Shown here: positions 1-8,598 of the stretch, in pieces
Position numbering within the stretch: position 1 is the stretch's first letter
Layout of the letters: each line of letters starts with the position of its first letter
Assembly: GCF_002845275.2 (NCBI RefSeq)
Contig: NZ_CP088149.1
Coordinates: 3,778,501-3,842,500 of the forward strand
Length of the DNA stretch: 64,000 bases
From: Pseudomonas sp. S06B 330
GTDB taxonomy: Bacteria > Pseudomonadota > Gammaproteobacteria > Pseudomonadales > Pseudomonadaceae
Reading direction: 5' to 3'
Position numbers and translations under genes: made by a program
The notes under the pieces: generated by a model
The model's input: only the letters and a program-made list of their open reading frames with translations
Databases searched by the model: none
Told to the model about the DNA's origin: nothing

Positions 1-274
1 TCTTCTGCCATTCGAAGATCTGGCGCGAGCTGAGCGCCCATTTGAACTGACGCACGAACTCTTCCAGGTGGTTCTGCACCACCCGATAGAGTGTAACCAG
101 GTCGCCGTTTAGATCATTGAGCACCTCCACCGGCGCGGGCTACGGACGCATGAAGAACAGCGCAGCGCCACCGGCGAAGACTTCGACGTAGCATTCATGA
201 GGGGGAAAAAGGGGGATAAGGCGGTCGACCAAGCGGCGCTTGCCACCCATCCAGGGAATAATTGGAGTCGTCAT
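1..274 (-). pseudogene. Phage D12-class DNA adenine methylase, nonsense-interrupted and cut by the window edge
   Basis: Read on the minus strand from the ATG at 274, the product begins [19 protein letters not shown] and continues through the AdoMet-binding region ([13 protein letters not shown]), typical of D12-class N6-adenine methyltransferases from phages. Residue 45 is a TAG stop (140-142), directly after FFMRP. The same frame stays open beyond it with family-like sequence (PAPVEVLNDLNGD) to base 1. A CAG-to-TAG change would explain this. The rest of the gene lies outside the window. It follows the lysis genes of the prophage remnant, a common place for such a methylase. I infer it is inactive unless the stop is a sequencing error or is suppressed. 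Confidence 0.8.
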
Positions 275-453
275 TTGATAGCAAGTCTTTACTGTATGGA
301 TAAACAGGTGTTAGGCTCGCCGTGCTTTGTGCACAAGGCAGGGGCCACGGCTGGACTTGCAGGAAGGGTCTTGCTGGTTCGGCGGGCCGGGGTGGATGTT
401 AGCGCATCCCCTTGGCCCGCTCCTTTCATGTCTTAGATCATGGATTTCTCCGC

Positions 454-1002
454 ATGGAAAACACAGTCAGAAAAAACTTGAATAAAACCAAGATCGAGTG
501 CTACGAATTCCTGAGCAAGCTTAAAACAGAAATACCTCTTCCTATTCTGCAAGGCTCCCTGCCTGTTATCATATTTAGCAGAAAAGAAAGTGACGTTGAT
601 GCGATCTTGGGAGGTCTCCTTGCCGGTGACCAGCTGATAAAATATTCTTTCTACTTGCTAATTCCTTACGCAATAGTTTTATTAGTGAAGTGGGGAATCC
701 GACTAAGCTTTGACTCTAGCCGGGAAAAATTCGAATATCTTCACTTACTAATCAGCGAGGTGGGGACTGGGTTTCTCACGATTTCTAGAACTGGTCTAGG
801 AGCAACCATCGGGTGTTTATATCTCGTTCACACAACTCAAATTATTACTGCGAGCCCAAGAGAGATACTTGGAGCATACATAGGAGTCATTTCCCTCCTA
901 CATGTAAACTGCATGGTCGTTTTTTTAAAAGATCGTGCCATGAAAAGCATCAACCATAAGTCGCCTCCAAATCCTTATAGACTCGACAAGAATTTAAGGT
1001 AA
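454..1002 (+). CDS. Small A+T-rich membrane protein, possible prophage moron
   Basis: The product is about 182 residues and I do not recognise its family. Two or three hydrophobic stretches look membrane-spanning: around residues 67-85 (KYSFYLLIPYAIVLLVKWG) and two in the last third (IGCLYLVHTTQIIT and GAYIGVISLLHVNCMVVF). The N-terminus is charged (MENTVRKNLNKTK). Codon use is strikingly A+T-rich compared with every neighbour, which suggests separate acquisition. It is transcribed against the phage late genes and its 3' end overlaps that of Rz by 9 nt. Such genes at the ends of phage lysis modules are often morons expressed from the lysogen. The start at 454 was preferred to the longer reading from 412; neither has a strong Shine-Dalgarno. 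Confidence 0.6.
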   Translation: MENTVRKNLNKTKIECYEFLSKLKTEIPLPILQGSLPVIIFSRKESDVDAILGGLLAGDQLIKYSFYLLIPYAIVLLVKWGIRLSFDSSREKFEYLHLLISEVGTGFLTISRTGLGATIGCLYLVHTTQIITASPREILGAYIGVISLLHVNCMVVFLKDRAMKSINHKSPPNPYRLDKNLR

Positions 1003-1569
1003 TGTTCCAAACTGCCGCCCTAGTATTTCAGATACATAATTCTGACAAGCTCTAAGAGCAATTATTCCTCGCTCTCCTTCATCAGTAATGGCGAAAATTC
1101 GTTGAGCATGCGTTCGGTCAAGGTCGGCGCGTAAGGCTGCATGTACCAAGCCTCCGGTGCCGGCGGCTTCTCGCACCTTACCGTCACAACCCTGGGCGGC
1201 AACGGATCCGGCGTCGATAATGACTGACAACCGCAAGTCAGCAGTAGCAAGCCTGTCACGCAGGCGAGCCTGATTTTGTTGAGCATCGCCCATCTCCTTC
1301 CAGTGTGTTTTTGCCTGCTCCTGCAGACGGTCTTCCAGGCCGCGGCGAGCATCCTGCTGTGCCGCCAATTGATCGAGCGCAGCTGCAGCCGCAGCCTCGC
1401 GCTCGCGGCCATGCGCTCGATCTTTCGCTGCCAGCTGCCGGTCGTAGTCCGTAGCCTGATCGGAAAGCTGCTTGCCGTAGTCATTCGTCTGCCACAACCA
1501 TGCCCCACGCCCACCCAAAACCAGCCCGAGCAGCAGGGCGAGCGCCGCAAAGACGCCAACCCAAGGCAT
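994..1569 (-). CDS. Rz: Rz-type inner-membrane spanin
   Basis: The protein has 191 residues. An N-terminal signal anchor (VGVFAALALLLGLVLGG) is followed by a long charged, coiled-coil-prone periplasmic region rich in Ala, Asp, Arg and Gln, the usual shape of a phage i-spanin. With Rz1 it disrupts the outer membrane in the last step of lysis. Its start follows the endolysin stop immediately, giving the standard order endolysin-Rz-Rz1. A complete o-spanin gene is nested inside it in another frame, which strongly supports the call. It appears intact although neighbouring phage genes are broken. Confidence 0.8.
   Translation of the reverse strand: MPWVGVFAALALLLGLVLGGRGAWLWQTNDYGKQLSDQATDYDRQLAAKDRAHGREREAAAAAALDQLAAQQDARRGLEDRLQEQAKTHWKEMGDAQQNQARLRDRLATADLRLSVIIDAGSVAAQGCDGKVREAAGTGGLVHAALRADLDRTHAQRIFAITDEGERGIIALRACQNYVSEILGRQFGTLP
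1062..1286 (-). CDS. Rz1: Rz1-type outer-membrane spanin lipoprotein, nested within Rz
   Basis: The product is 74 residues from the ATG at 1286. It starts MLNKIRLACVTGLLLLTCGC, a lipoprotein signal with the lipidated Cys at about position 20, followed by a Pro-rich segment (STPDPLPPRVV) as in known Rz1 proteins. It lies wholly inside Rz in a different frame. Lipidation would place it on the inner face of the outer membrane, where it binds Rz. The longer open frame upstream in this phase is only a shadow of Rz. Confidence 0.8.
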   Translation of the reverse strand: MLNKIRLACVTGLLLLTCGCQSLSTPDPLPPRVVTVRCEKPPAPEAWYMQPYAPTLTERMLNEFSPLLMKESEE

Positions 1570-2121
1570 TCATTGCAGAACCTCTAGCGCCCGCTTGTAG
1601 ATCGCCTTGCGATCCTCCAGACCGTTGGTACCACCATTGATACGCTTGGTGATAGTGAGGAAGTCGCCCTTATCGGCCAGGGTGTTCAGACCGGCGCGAT
1701 GCCAGAACCAACCCGCCGACATTGAGGCATACACCGGCTGCTCCAGCAGTTCAGGGGTGGCAAGCAATCGGCTGTCGCCGAACAAAGCCTCACTGCAGGC
1801 CTCATAGTTGGCCCGCCCGGTCACTTGAATCAGCCCCCGACCGCGATACTTTTGCCCGTCGCCATCGGCCTCGGGGGTGTTGCCCAGGCGCTGGGCAAGT
1901 TTGCCGGTGTCGTACTTGGCCAGGTAGGCATCCCCACCCAGCTCGCGGACATAACGAAACTGGCCGGACTCATGTCCGATCTGGGCGATGAACGCAGCCA
2001 TGCGCAGGCGGGTGATGATGGCGTACTTGCCCATGGTGGCATTGAGGCCAGGAACAAAAACGCCGGCGTTGCGGCCGGCGTGAGGAAGGATCTGCAGCAG
2101 CTGCTGCGCACTGATAGACAT
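1570..2121 (-). CDS. Phage endolysin, glycoside hydrolase family 19
   Basis: The product is 183 residues. It matches phage GH19 lysozyme/chitinase-like muramidases: the catalytic-glutamate region reads FIAQIGHESGQFRYVREL, followed by YRGRGLIQVTGRANYEA and a C-terminal INGGTNGLEDRKAIYKRAL. There is no obvious signal peptide, so release would need a holin, which I do not see nearby. The start at 2121 (MSISAQQLL) was chosen because GGAGAAG lies just upstream; the frame extends further 5' but overlaps gpD with non-family sequence. It degrades peptidoglycan at lysis and looks intact. Confidence 0.88.
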   Translation of the reverse strand: MSISAQQLLQILPHAGRNAGVFVPGLNATMGKYAIITRLRMAAFIAQIGHESGQFRYVRELGGDAYLAKYDTGKLAQRLGNTPEADGDGQKYRGRGLIQVTGRANYEACSEALFGDSRLLATPELLEQPVYASMSAGWFWHRAGLNTLADKGDFLTITKRINGGTNGLEDRKAIYKRALEVLQ

Positions 2122-2143
2122 AGGACTTCTCCGAGTGCGGCTG

Positions 2144-3198
2144 TCAGGCCGGTTTTGATGGGTCAACCACTTGCAGTGGCTTGGTTTCTTTCGTTTTCTT
2201 GGACTTGGCTTTGGCCTTGCCCTTCTTGCCGCCGTTGCACTCGACCGTGGTGGTCCAACCGGACTGGGTAAAAACCTGCTCGACTGAATCCACCAGGTAC
2301 TCGCCATCGAGGCCGCCCTTGAAGCCCTGGGCGCTGATCATGCGCTCGGCAAACAAGTCAGTACGCCCCGCCATCTCCAGGCGCACGCTGGCCGTGCTGC
2401 GGTTGAACGCGGCCAAGCGCGCCTTGGCGGCCTGCTGAGCGGCGGACTTGTTCGGGTAGATATGTCGGTCGGTATGCACCGGCGGCAGGCCATCAGGTGC
2501 ATCCTCGTTGCCCAGATCAACCGTCTGCAGCGAACCGCTCTTCTTGTCCTGATGCCTGGCCTGCACAGCCTCTGACTGGACTTGTCGCTCAACCGGAACT
2601 GGTAGCGGCTGACGTCCTGGCGAGTAATGGTGACCATGCCCAGGGCTTTGCCGCTCGCGCTCTGCCCGCCCTGACGCGGCAGCACCAGCAACTTGCCGTC
2701 GCCGACCTTGGCCGTGCAGTCGTACTGCTTGGCCAGGCGCGTGATGAAGTTGAAATCGGACTCGTTGAGTTGGTCGATGCGGGGCACCTTGGTGGCCACC
2801 GGGCATACCGGTTGCCAACCATTGCGGGCTGCGAGGTCACCAACGATCTGCTGCAGGGGGACGCCCTCCCAACTGCCGCTGCGCGTGGTCTTGCCACTGC
2901 CACGCATGTCGCTGGCCTTGCCGCGAATCACCAGCGTGTCAGGTGGGCCAGACAACTCGACCTCATCGACGGTGTATCGACCCAACCGGGCAAGGGCCTT
3001 GCCGGAGTAGCCAAGTAGAACCTCGATATGAGCGCCGCGACTGGGTAGTGCTACGGCCTGGTCACGGTCATCAATGCGCAACTCGAACTCATCCGACTCC
3101 ATGCCCGGCTTATCCGATGTACGCAGCATCAACAGACGGTCATTGATCAGTGCGGTGATGTCCTTGCCATCAGCGACAAGGCGAAAAACAGGTCTCAT
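2144..3198 (-). pseudogene. D: Phage late control protein gpD (tail hub), frameshifted
   Basis: The N-terminal 208 residues (MRPVFRLVADGKDITALIND onward, start 3198) are a normal P2 gpD-type tail protein, including SDFNFITRLAKQYDC. Near 2575 the frame ends in non-family sequence. The expected continuation (EAVQARHQDKKSGSLQTVD to the C-terminus KPLQVVDPSKPA) is in the next frame, ending at 2144. A one-base loss or a two-base gain would account for it. Restored, the protein would be about 351 residues, normal for gpD. It lies between gpX and the endolysin as in P2-like phages and R-type tailocins. I see no slippery heptamer, so decay or a sequencing error is more likely than programmed frameshifting. 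Confidence 0.85.
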
Positions 3199-3264
3199 GG
3201 TGCCTGCTCCAGAAATGCAAAACCCCGCACGGGGCGGGGCTTTGTGGTTGGGTGTAGTGCGGGA

Positions 3265-3471
3265 TCAATCCCACAATTGAAACAGCGCCTCGGTCGGTGC
3301 TGGCAGATCCGGTAGCACGATCAATACGCCCGCCCGGTAGGGCTGCGACTCATCGGCTAGCCCCTGATTGGCACCCAGAACCGCCTCGACCGTACCGTTG
3401 AGGTGGCCGTAATAATGCTGACAGAGGATGTCGAGCAGATCCCCGTCAGACGTTCTGCAGGTCGTTGCCAT
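3265..3471 (-). CDS. X: Phage tail protein X (gpX family)
   Basis: The product is 68 residues. It matches the small P2 gpX family, which contains a LysM-like fold: GDLLDILCQHYYGHLNGTVE and the C-terminal VLIVLPDLPAP are typical. The protein contributes to tail assembly near the baseplate hub. The start at 3471 overlaps the 3' end of gpU by 26 nt, as often happens in these compact modules. Gene order U-X-D is conserved in P2-like phages and in R-type pyocins. It appears intact but is probably non-functional in a module without head or sheath genes. Confidence 0.85.
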   Translation of the reverse strand: MATTCRTSDGDLLDILCQHYYGHLNGTVEAVLGANQGLADESQPYRAGVLIVLPDLPAPTEALFQLWD

Positions 3472-4291
3472 AGCTCACAAACTCCAAACTAAAGCCTTGC
3501 TTGCGCGGGATACCACCGGCCAACAGGCTGCTTTGTTCCTCGTCCAGGCTCAGCAGGCACCAGTTACCCAGCACCTCGCCATAGCCGGTGGTAAGGCTCA
3601 GTGGCTGCAGGCGACGGCCCATGCTGCGCAGGGTGTCCAGTTGCTTGAGGCCACCCTTGTGCCCTGGGAAGATCGCTCCCTTGAGGCTCAGCTTGTCCTC
3701 ACCCTGGCCGATGGCCTGCTGGGCAATGCTCCGACTTAGCCGCTCCTGCCCTGCCCATCTGAACGCGGTCTGCCTACGCAGCTCATCGAACGCCGCCGTG
3801 TCGAGGTTGAAGTAATAGGGCTGGGCGTTCGGTTCCAGCGGCTGCACGATCAGCAGATGCGGGAACGGTTTCACTGCCTCGGCCGCAGGGGTCAGCTCTG
3901 GTGCAAAGTCGCCCGTTGGCATGATGTTGCCCAGGGATGGGCTGATCTTACCAGCGATACGGTTGATCGCAGCGCCCGCCTTACCAGCCTGTTCCTTCAG
4001 CGACCCCAGGCGCTCCTGCACCTGACTGGCAGCACTCACCGCCTGGTTGTACTTGGCTGCGGCCTCGCCAACCATGGATTGCGCGGCGTTGACCGCACGC
4101 ATAGTCCGCTGCAGCTTCTCGCCGACCATCGGCCCCACGAAGGGCAAACTCTCCAGCTCAGAGGCGGCGCCGGTCATGTCGCCAATGGCGCCATTGAGCG
4201 GCCCCAGCATGCCGTCGAGACTGGTTCGCCCAGCCTCCCCTGCTTTCACGATGTACTTGAGCCCCGATTGCAACTGCTCCATGTAGGCCAT
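3446..4291 (-). CDS. U: Phage tail protein U (gpU family) with an N-terminal extension
   Basis: The product is 281 residues. The C-terminal half (from about residue 145, FPHLLIVQPLEPNAQPYYF, through GNWCLLSLDEEQSSLLAGG to SLEFVSYGND) is the P2 gpU-type domain. The first 140 residues are Ala-rich and helical and resemble the longer gpU proteins of Pseudomonas phages. GpU acts in completing the tail at the tape-measure stage. It lies directly downstream of the tape-measure fragment (10 nt gap) and upstream of gpX. The reading frame is complete. Confidence 0.82.
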   Translation of the reverse strand: MAYMEQLQSGLKYIVKAGEAGRTSLDGMLGPLNGAIGDMTGAASELESLPFVGPMVGEKLQRTMRAVNAAQSMVGEAAAKYNQAVSAASQVQERLGSLKEQAGKAGAAINRIAGKISPSLGNIMPTGDFAPELTPAAEAVKPFPHLLIVQPLEPNAQPYYFNLDTAAFDELRRQTAFRWAGQERLSRSIAQQAIGQGEDKLSLKGAIFPGHKGGLKQLDTLRSMGRRLQPLSLTTGYGEVLGNWCLLSLDEEQSSLLAGGIPRKQGFSLEFVSYGNDLQNV

Positions 4292-4300
4292 GGCACCTCC

Positions 4301-5116
4301 TTAAACGTGTGGCGCATCAAACAACTGGATTGAGGACTGACGGGCAAGCGCCTCCCGCATGAAAGCCTCAAACGGCTGCTGGAGAAGCGGGGTCAACTCG
4401 CGGACCAGTTGCGCGGGATCTTTCACATCCCCTTGCACCGTGATGGGTATGTTCGGTGCAAAGGTGAAAGTCTGGTCAACCTTCGGAGGCACAGGCTTGC
4501 TCGCCTCAACCACCTTGGCGGCAGCTGGCAACGACACCGGCGGCGGCTTGGCAGAATCGACCAAGGAACGCACCACATCGCCCATACCGTTGGCCTGGTT
4601 CGAGGTGTCACCCTGCCCCACTCTCAGCGCCTCGGGCTTGCTGCGTTCAATGACCTTGGCCACTACTGGAGCAGCCACCCCAGCCTGCTGGGTAACTCCG
4701 TCCAGGGCGCGCATGGCCATACCTAAATCAGCCTGCGAAAGCTGCGTCGGCGCCTGAGCCCGCTCCACGGGTTTGTGAACCGTATCAAGCGATAGGGTCG
4801 GGGAAAAACCTTCTCCAAGGCCAGGCACCGCAATACCAAGTAGGCTCCGCTCGCCGATTGGCTTTCGCCGGGCAAACGCTGGCAGTTCATTCCACTGCTT
4901 TTCCACCTCCTCGTCGCTCATCGAGTCAACTGACGTCGGTGCTACCGAGGTCGGACGGGCCAAGGTCGATACCGGCACCGGCGCCGAGGGTGCAGGCACC
5001 GCCGCACCGACCACTACGGGGGAGACTGCCGGGGGTGCGTGGGCATTCTTCTCGGCGCTGGCCTCACTGCTTTCAGCGACTTGCTCGGGCTTGTCTTCCC
5101 CGCCAAACCACGACTT
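4301..5116 (-). pseudogene. T: 3' fragment of phage tail tape-measure gene
   Basis: About 270 C-terminal residues remain, from roughly KSWFGGEDKPEQVAES to the end QSSIQLFDAPHV. Ala/Pro/Val-rich low-complexity sequence is followed by NIPITVQGDVKDPAQLVREL, which recalls the C-terminus of phage tape-measure proteins. Tape-measure proteins usually exceed 700 residues, so most of the gene is missing. Upstream of about 5116 the same frame runs antisense through an integrase gene, so no native start exists. The truncation coincides with the integrase junction, indicating one deletion event. Confidence 0.8.
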
Positions 5117-5863
5117 GCCGATGCACCGATTGATGCCATCACCCCTCAGATAATCGCTCAGTACCGAGATAAACGAACAGGAAAGGTGCGGGCGAACCGC
5201 GAAATCGCCCTGCTCTCCCATATCTACAACATGGCCCGAGAGTGGGGAATTACCGAAAAAGAGAACCCTGCGACCGGTGTGCGAAAAAACAAAGAACGGC
5301 CGCGCGATTTTTATGCCGGGCCAGAGATTTGGGATGCGGTCTATCGAGGGGCAGCATCTGAGTTGCGGGACGCTATGGACCTGGCATATCTGACAGGGCA
5401 ACGCCCTGCCGATGTGCTCTCGATGCGAGCAACTGATTGCGTAGATGGCCACCTTCAGGTGGCCCAGGGTAAGACATCTAAAAAACTGAGGATACAATTA
5501 GAAACTAATAACCAGATGAAGGAGTTAGGACTGCTTTTAAGACGTTTATTGCAGCAACGTAAAGACCGCGGTGTCCGCAATCCCTACCTCATCACCACTG
5601 AAGATGGAAGGAATGTAACTGCATTGATGTTACGCCTCCGGTTCGATGGGGCCAGGAAATCAGCCGCTGAACAGGCACTCGGAAGCCAGGACAAACTGCT
5701 GGCCGAGCAAATCCGACTCTTTCAATTTAGAGATATCCGGCCTAAAGCAGCCAGCGAAATCCTGGACCTGGCGCACGCGAGTCGCCTGCTCGGGCATACC
5801 GACAAGAGAATCACTGAGACTGTCTATCGCCGGGTTGGCGAGGTGGTGAAGCCGACCCGATAG
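5110..5863 (+). pseudogene. int: Tyrosine integrase, N-terminally truncated remnant
   Basis: Family sequence begins near LADAPIDAITPQIIAQYRD, so the N-terminal arm-binding domain is absent, but part of the core-binding domain (VRANREIALLSHIYN) and the whole catalytic domain remain. Visible catalytic residues are the first Arg in LTGQRPADVL, the second in FRDIRPKAASE, His in LLGHTDK and the nucleophilic Tyr in ETVYRR. The 5' boundary abuts the tape-measure fragment on the opposite strand. An ATG at 5039 would give a chimeric product, but it lies in antisense tape-measure sequence with no evidence of expression. It probably once integrated the prophage at the nearby tRNA-Ser gene, although no att duplication is visible here. 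Confidence 0.82.
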
Positions 5864-6211
5864 TTGAATCAGCTACCTGCACAAGAGCCGCTAGCGCATT
5901 GGACATCATTGAAGTCCACTCCCCAGCACATCGCATTCGATGGCATTGTCGTTGATATTAAAAGGATGGCATGATCGGCCTCAACGGACACCATTGGAGC
6001 TGATACGCTTTGCTCAGGCCAGACGACATCAATGACTCATTGACCCGCCTGAGATGCCTCTGGCCGCCGTTTGAGCCGTCTGGCCAAGACACAGGCCATA
6101 ACATCCTGGCAAAGCCCCCGAGTGATGCAGCATCCCTTTGCTCGACAACCTTCTCTGTGGCCCCGAACCTCACCTCCCCCTTTCAACACTCCTTTTTCTT
6201 TTGGGGCATAC
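5864..6211 (+). other. Intergenic stretch between integrase remnant and ParB-like gene
   Basis: There are 348 bases without a credible gene. An open frame on the plus strand runs in from upstream of the ParB-like gene, but its predicted residues (for example PRTSPPPFNTPFSF) look like translated non-coding DNA. I found no repeat of the tRNA-Ser 3' end, no clear terminator and no strong promoter. Base composition moves from mixed to A+T-rich toward the ParB-like gene. Confidence 0.5.
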
Positions 6212-7597
6212 ATGTCATCTAGAAAGAATATTTCCATAAACAGTATCTTATTGGACACTGAGAATGCTCGCCATGGAGATAAAGAGTCACAGCGTGAAAT
6301 ATATGCTTGGATGTGTAGCGGTGAAATCGCCCCAAAGGTGATGCGATTAGCTACTGAAATAGCAAAAAAAGGTATAAGCCCGCTTGAAACTCCTGCAGTA
6401 GTACCTTCTCCTGATGGGGAACGTAAGCCTTGGATTGTCGTCGAGGGCAATCGACGAGTTGCCGCACTTAAATTTTTGAACGACCCAAAGCTATGCCCAG
6501 ATCAAAAGTTACGCAAACAATATGAACGTTTGAAAGCAAATGCCGCAACCCCAATAAAAAGCAAATTTGAGTTTGTTACTTTCGACAGTATTGATATTGC
6601 TAGTTATTGGATTGATCTGCGCCACGGCGGGGAGAATGGCGGCGCAGGCATTATTTCTTGGGGGCCGATGGAGGTAGACAATTTTGCTGCACGACTAGGC
6701 AAAAAAACCACCAATCGACCAGCAGTAGAGATTCTTAGCTATGCACTTAAGAAAGAGCTGATCAGCCAAAAAGAATTTAAATCCGTGCCGGTCACGACTT
6801 TATTTCGACTCGTATCTACTCCTGTAGCCCGTAAAGATTTGGGTTTTGACCTAATAAAAGGAAAGATACACAGAGTAGCAAGCGAAGCTTATTTCGACCA
6901 AGCAATCGAAAGAGTCCTAAAAATCCTCGCCTCTGGCGAAAAAACTGTTACCGATTTAAAAACTAAAGAGCTGCGTGAAGGTTTCACAAAAACACTTCGC
7001 ACGGAAAATAATTGGCCGGAGTACGAAGTAGAGACGCCTATCCCAATCGATGAGTCCGCAAATGATAATTGGGAACCCGTAGAAGATACCTCTGAGGGTG
7101 ACGAGGCGGAATCCAATACAACCAAACCTCGAAAACCTCGCACTCCCCAAACGCCGTCTTGGGATCGGAAGTCCCTATTCGCACGAGGCAGAGATGGGCT
7201 CTCAATTCCTGAGGAGAACTCCAAAGCATGGAACATTGTTGCCGAGCTGCGCCGCCTAAAAACAGGCGGCAACACAGGCACACCAATAGCCGTTGCCATG
7301 TTGCTCCGAGCGCTAATTGAGATCAGCACCAATCGCTACCGAGACGTCTATGCCGTTAAAGCCGACCAAGACTTCACTCGCCAGGTCGCTATAATAGCGG
7401 ATCACATGCGTGGTAATTCTCGAATCACCGTTGATCAACACACACTGATCAACCGCATGACACGAGATGCCGAAAGCATGCTCCACGTCAAGACGTTACA
7501 AAAGTACGTGCACTCTGAGGCATTCCATCCCACGGCAGACGTCCTAAACTCACTCTGGGACCAGATATCATTTTTCGTAGGCGAGTGCTGGAAGTAA
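6212..7597 (+). CDS. ParB/Srx-domain protein, island cargo, possible defence component
   Basis: From the ATG at 6212 (MSSRKNISINSILLD) the product has 461 residues. Residues 1-100 form a ParB/sulfiredoxin-like N-terminal domain with the hallmark EGNRRVAALKFL at about 88-99. After a middle region of no recognised fold comes an acidic then basic, Pro-rich linker (DTSEGDEAES, KPRKPRTPQTP), and then a C-terminal domain of about 130 residues (AWNIVAELRRLKTGG onward) that I do not recognise. It is not a chromosome-partition ParB: there is no parA beside it and no typical central HTH. Codon use is A+T-rich, unlike the core genome. It ends 2 nt from the end of a convergent D12 adenine methylase gene, which suggests a functional pair. 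The role is unproven. Confidence 0.65.
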   Translation: MSSRKNISINSILLDTENARHGDKESQREIYAWMCSGEIAPKVMRLATEIAKKGISPLETPAVVPSPDGERKPWIVVEGNRRVAALKFLNDPKLCPDQKLRKQYERLKANAATPIKSKFEFVTFDSIDIASYWIDLRHGGENGGAGIISWGPMEVDNFAARLGKKTTNRPAVEILSYALKKELISQKEFKSVPVTTLFRLVSTPVARKDLGFDLIKGKIHRVASEAYFDQAIERVLKILASGEKTVTDLKTKELREGFTKTLRTENNWPEYEVETPIPIDESANDNWEPVEDTSEGDEAESNTTKPRKPRTPQTPSWDRKSLFARGRDGLSIPEENSKAWNIVAELRRLKTGGNTGTPIAVAMLLRALIEISTNRYRDVYAVKADQDFTRQVAIIADHMRGNSRITVDQHTLINRMTRDAESMLHVKTLQKYVHSEAFHPTADVLNSLWDQISFFVGECWK

Positions 7598-7599
7598 CA

Positions 7600-8460
7600 T
7601 TAACGCCTTAGGACTGGAGAAGTGTGAAGCTCCAAGTTTCCATAGAACATTGCCTCAGTCGCTTTTGGCCTGAGCATATGAGTTGAGTAGTGGAGAGAAA
7701 ACTCCACTACTTGCGCATCTTCGTAGAGGTCTTTGATTTCTGTACAGTTATCGTAGGTCACCAACCAAGGAGTACCTATCCCCATAACAGCCTCTGCAAT
7801 TCGCTGGTGATCCTGCGGCTGATAGTGATTACGATAGAGCTGCCCGCCCTTTTCATAATATGGCGGATCCAAATATATCAAAGACTGCTCATTCATATTA
7901 ATATCTGGATGCACAATCAACTCCAGCGCATCCATATTGAACAACTGGATACGTTCGCTCAGCGAGCCAATCCTGACCACGCGCTCGATAAGCTTTTCTT
8001 TATTGTAACGGGCATCAATTAGATAATTACCAGTCTGTTTCTGGCCGCCAATAACGCCGCCTTTAATAATACCTGACCGATTGGTTCTATTAAGAAAAAA
8101 TGCGGCAAACCCCAGCGTAGTCAAATCCAAGCCAGTGGGATCAGCGATGACAGCACGCTGATCGTGCCAAGTTTCCATGGTGACGGGCGTATCACGAATC
8201 ATGGCTACGAAACGGTCGGTGTCGTTAAGCACTGCCCACCAGAATGCATGCACCACCGGGTCGATATCGTTTATAGCAATCCGGTCGACAAAATTATTGC
8301 TGAGGAGGTACATCGCCGCCCCAGCCCCCCCGGCATAGGGCTCAACATACGTCCCACCCTCCAGCCCGTTATGCTTGATGAGATCAGACAACCAAGCCCC
8401 CAATCGACCTTTGCCTCCGGGGTAACGCAGCGGTGTAACGAATGAAGGGGCGGTGGACAT
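7600..8460 (-). CDS. D12-class DNA N6-adenine methyltransferase
   Basis: The product is 286 residues and full length for the family. The N-terminal AdoMet motif reads TPLRYPGGKGRLGAW, motif I YVEPYAGGAGAAMYL, and the catalytic motif IV is DPPY in SLIYLDPPYYEKGG. It transfers a methyl group to adenine N6 in DNA, as Dam and phage modification enzymes do; the target sequence cannot be read from the protein. The start at 8460 is preceded by TTACAATGT-like A+T-rich DNA with no strong Shine-Dalgarno. It converges on the ParB-like gene and lies between the prophage scar and the tRNA-Ser terminator. I see no cognate endonuclease apart from the possible role of the ParB-like partner. It differs from the broken methylase at the left edge. 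Confidence 0.88.
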   Translation of the reverse strand: MSTAPSFVTPLRYPGGKGRLGAWLSDLIKHNGLEGGTYVEPYAGGAGAAMYLLSNNFVDRIAINDIDPVVHAFWWAVLNDTDRFVAMIRDTPVTMETWHDQRAVIADPTGLDLTTLGFAAFFLNRTNRSGIIKGGVIGGQKQTGNYLIDARYNKEKLIERVVRIGSLSERIQLFNMDALELIVHPDINMNEQSLIYLDPPYYEKGGQLYRNHYQPQDHQRIAEAVMGIGTPWLVTYDNCTEIKDLYEDAQVVEFSLHYSTHMLRPKATEAMFYGNLELHTSPVLRR

Positions 8461-8598
8461 TGTAACTCCATGGGTTAGCAGGCACGTAGCCTACCGGAAT
8501 TCAAGGTAGATGGCCATCCCTGCGCAACCGGAATCAGCCTGCCCAGCGCGCGCAACCAATAATGCTCATGCGTTCCAAATTGAAATATCTCAACTGGT

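Noticed and set aside
2560..2580. Programmed frameshift in gpD
   Set aside because: No slippery heptamer or following stem is evident; the known programmed shift in such phages is in the tape-measure chaperone region, not gpD.
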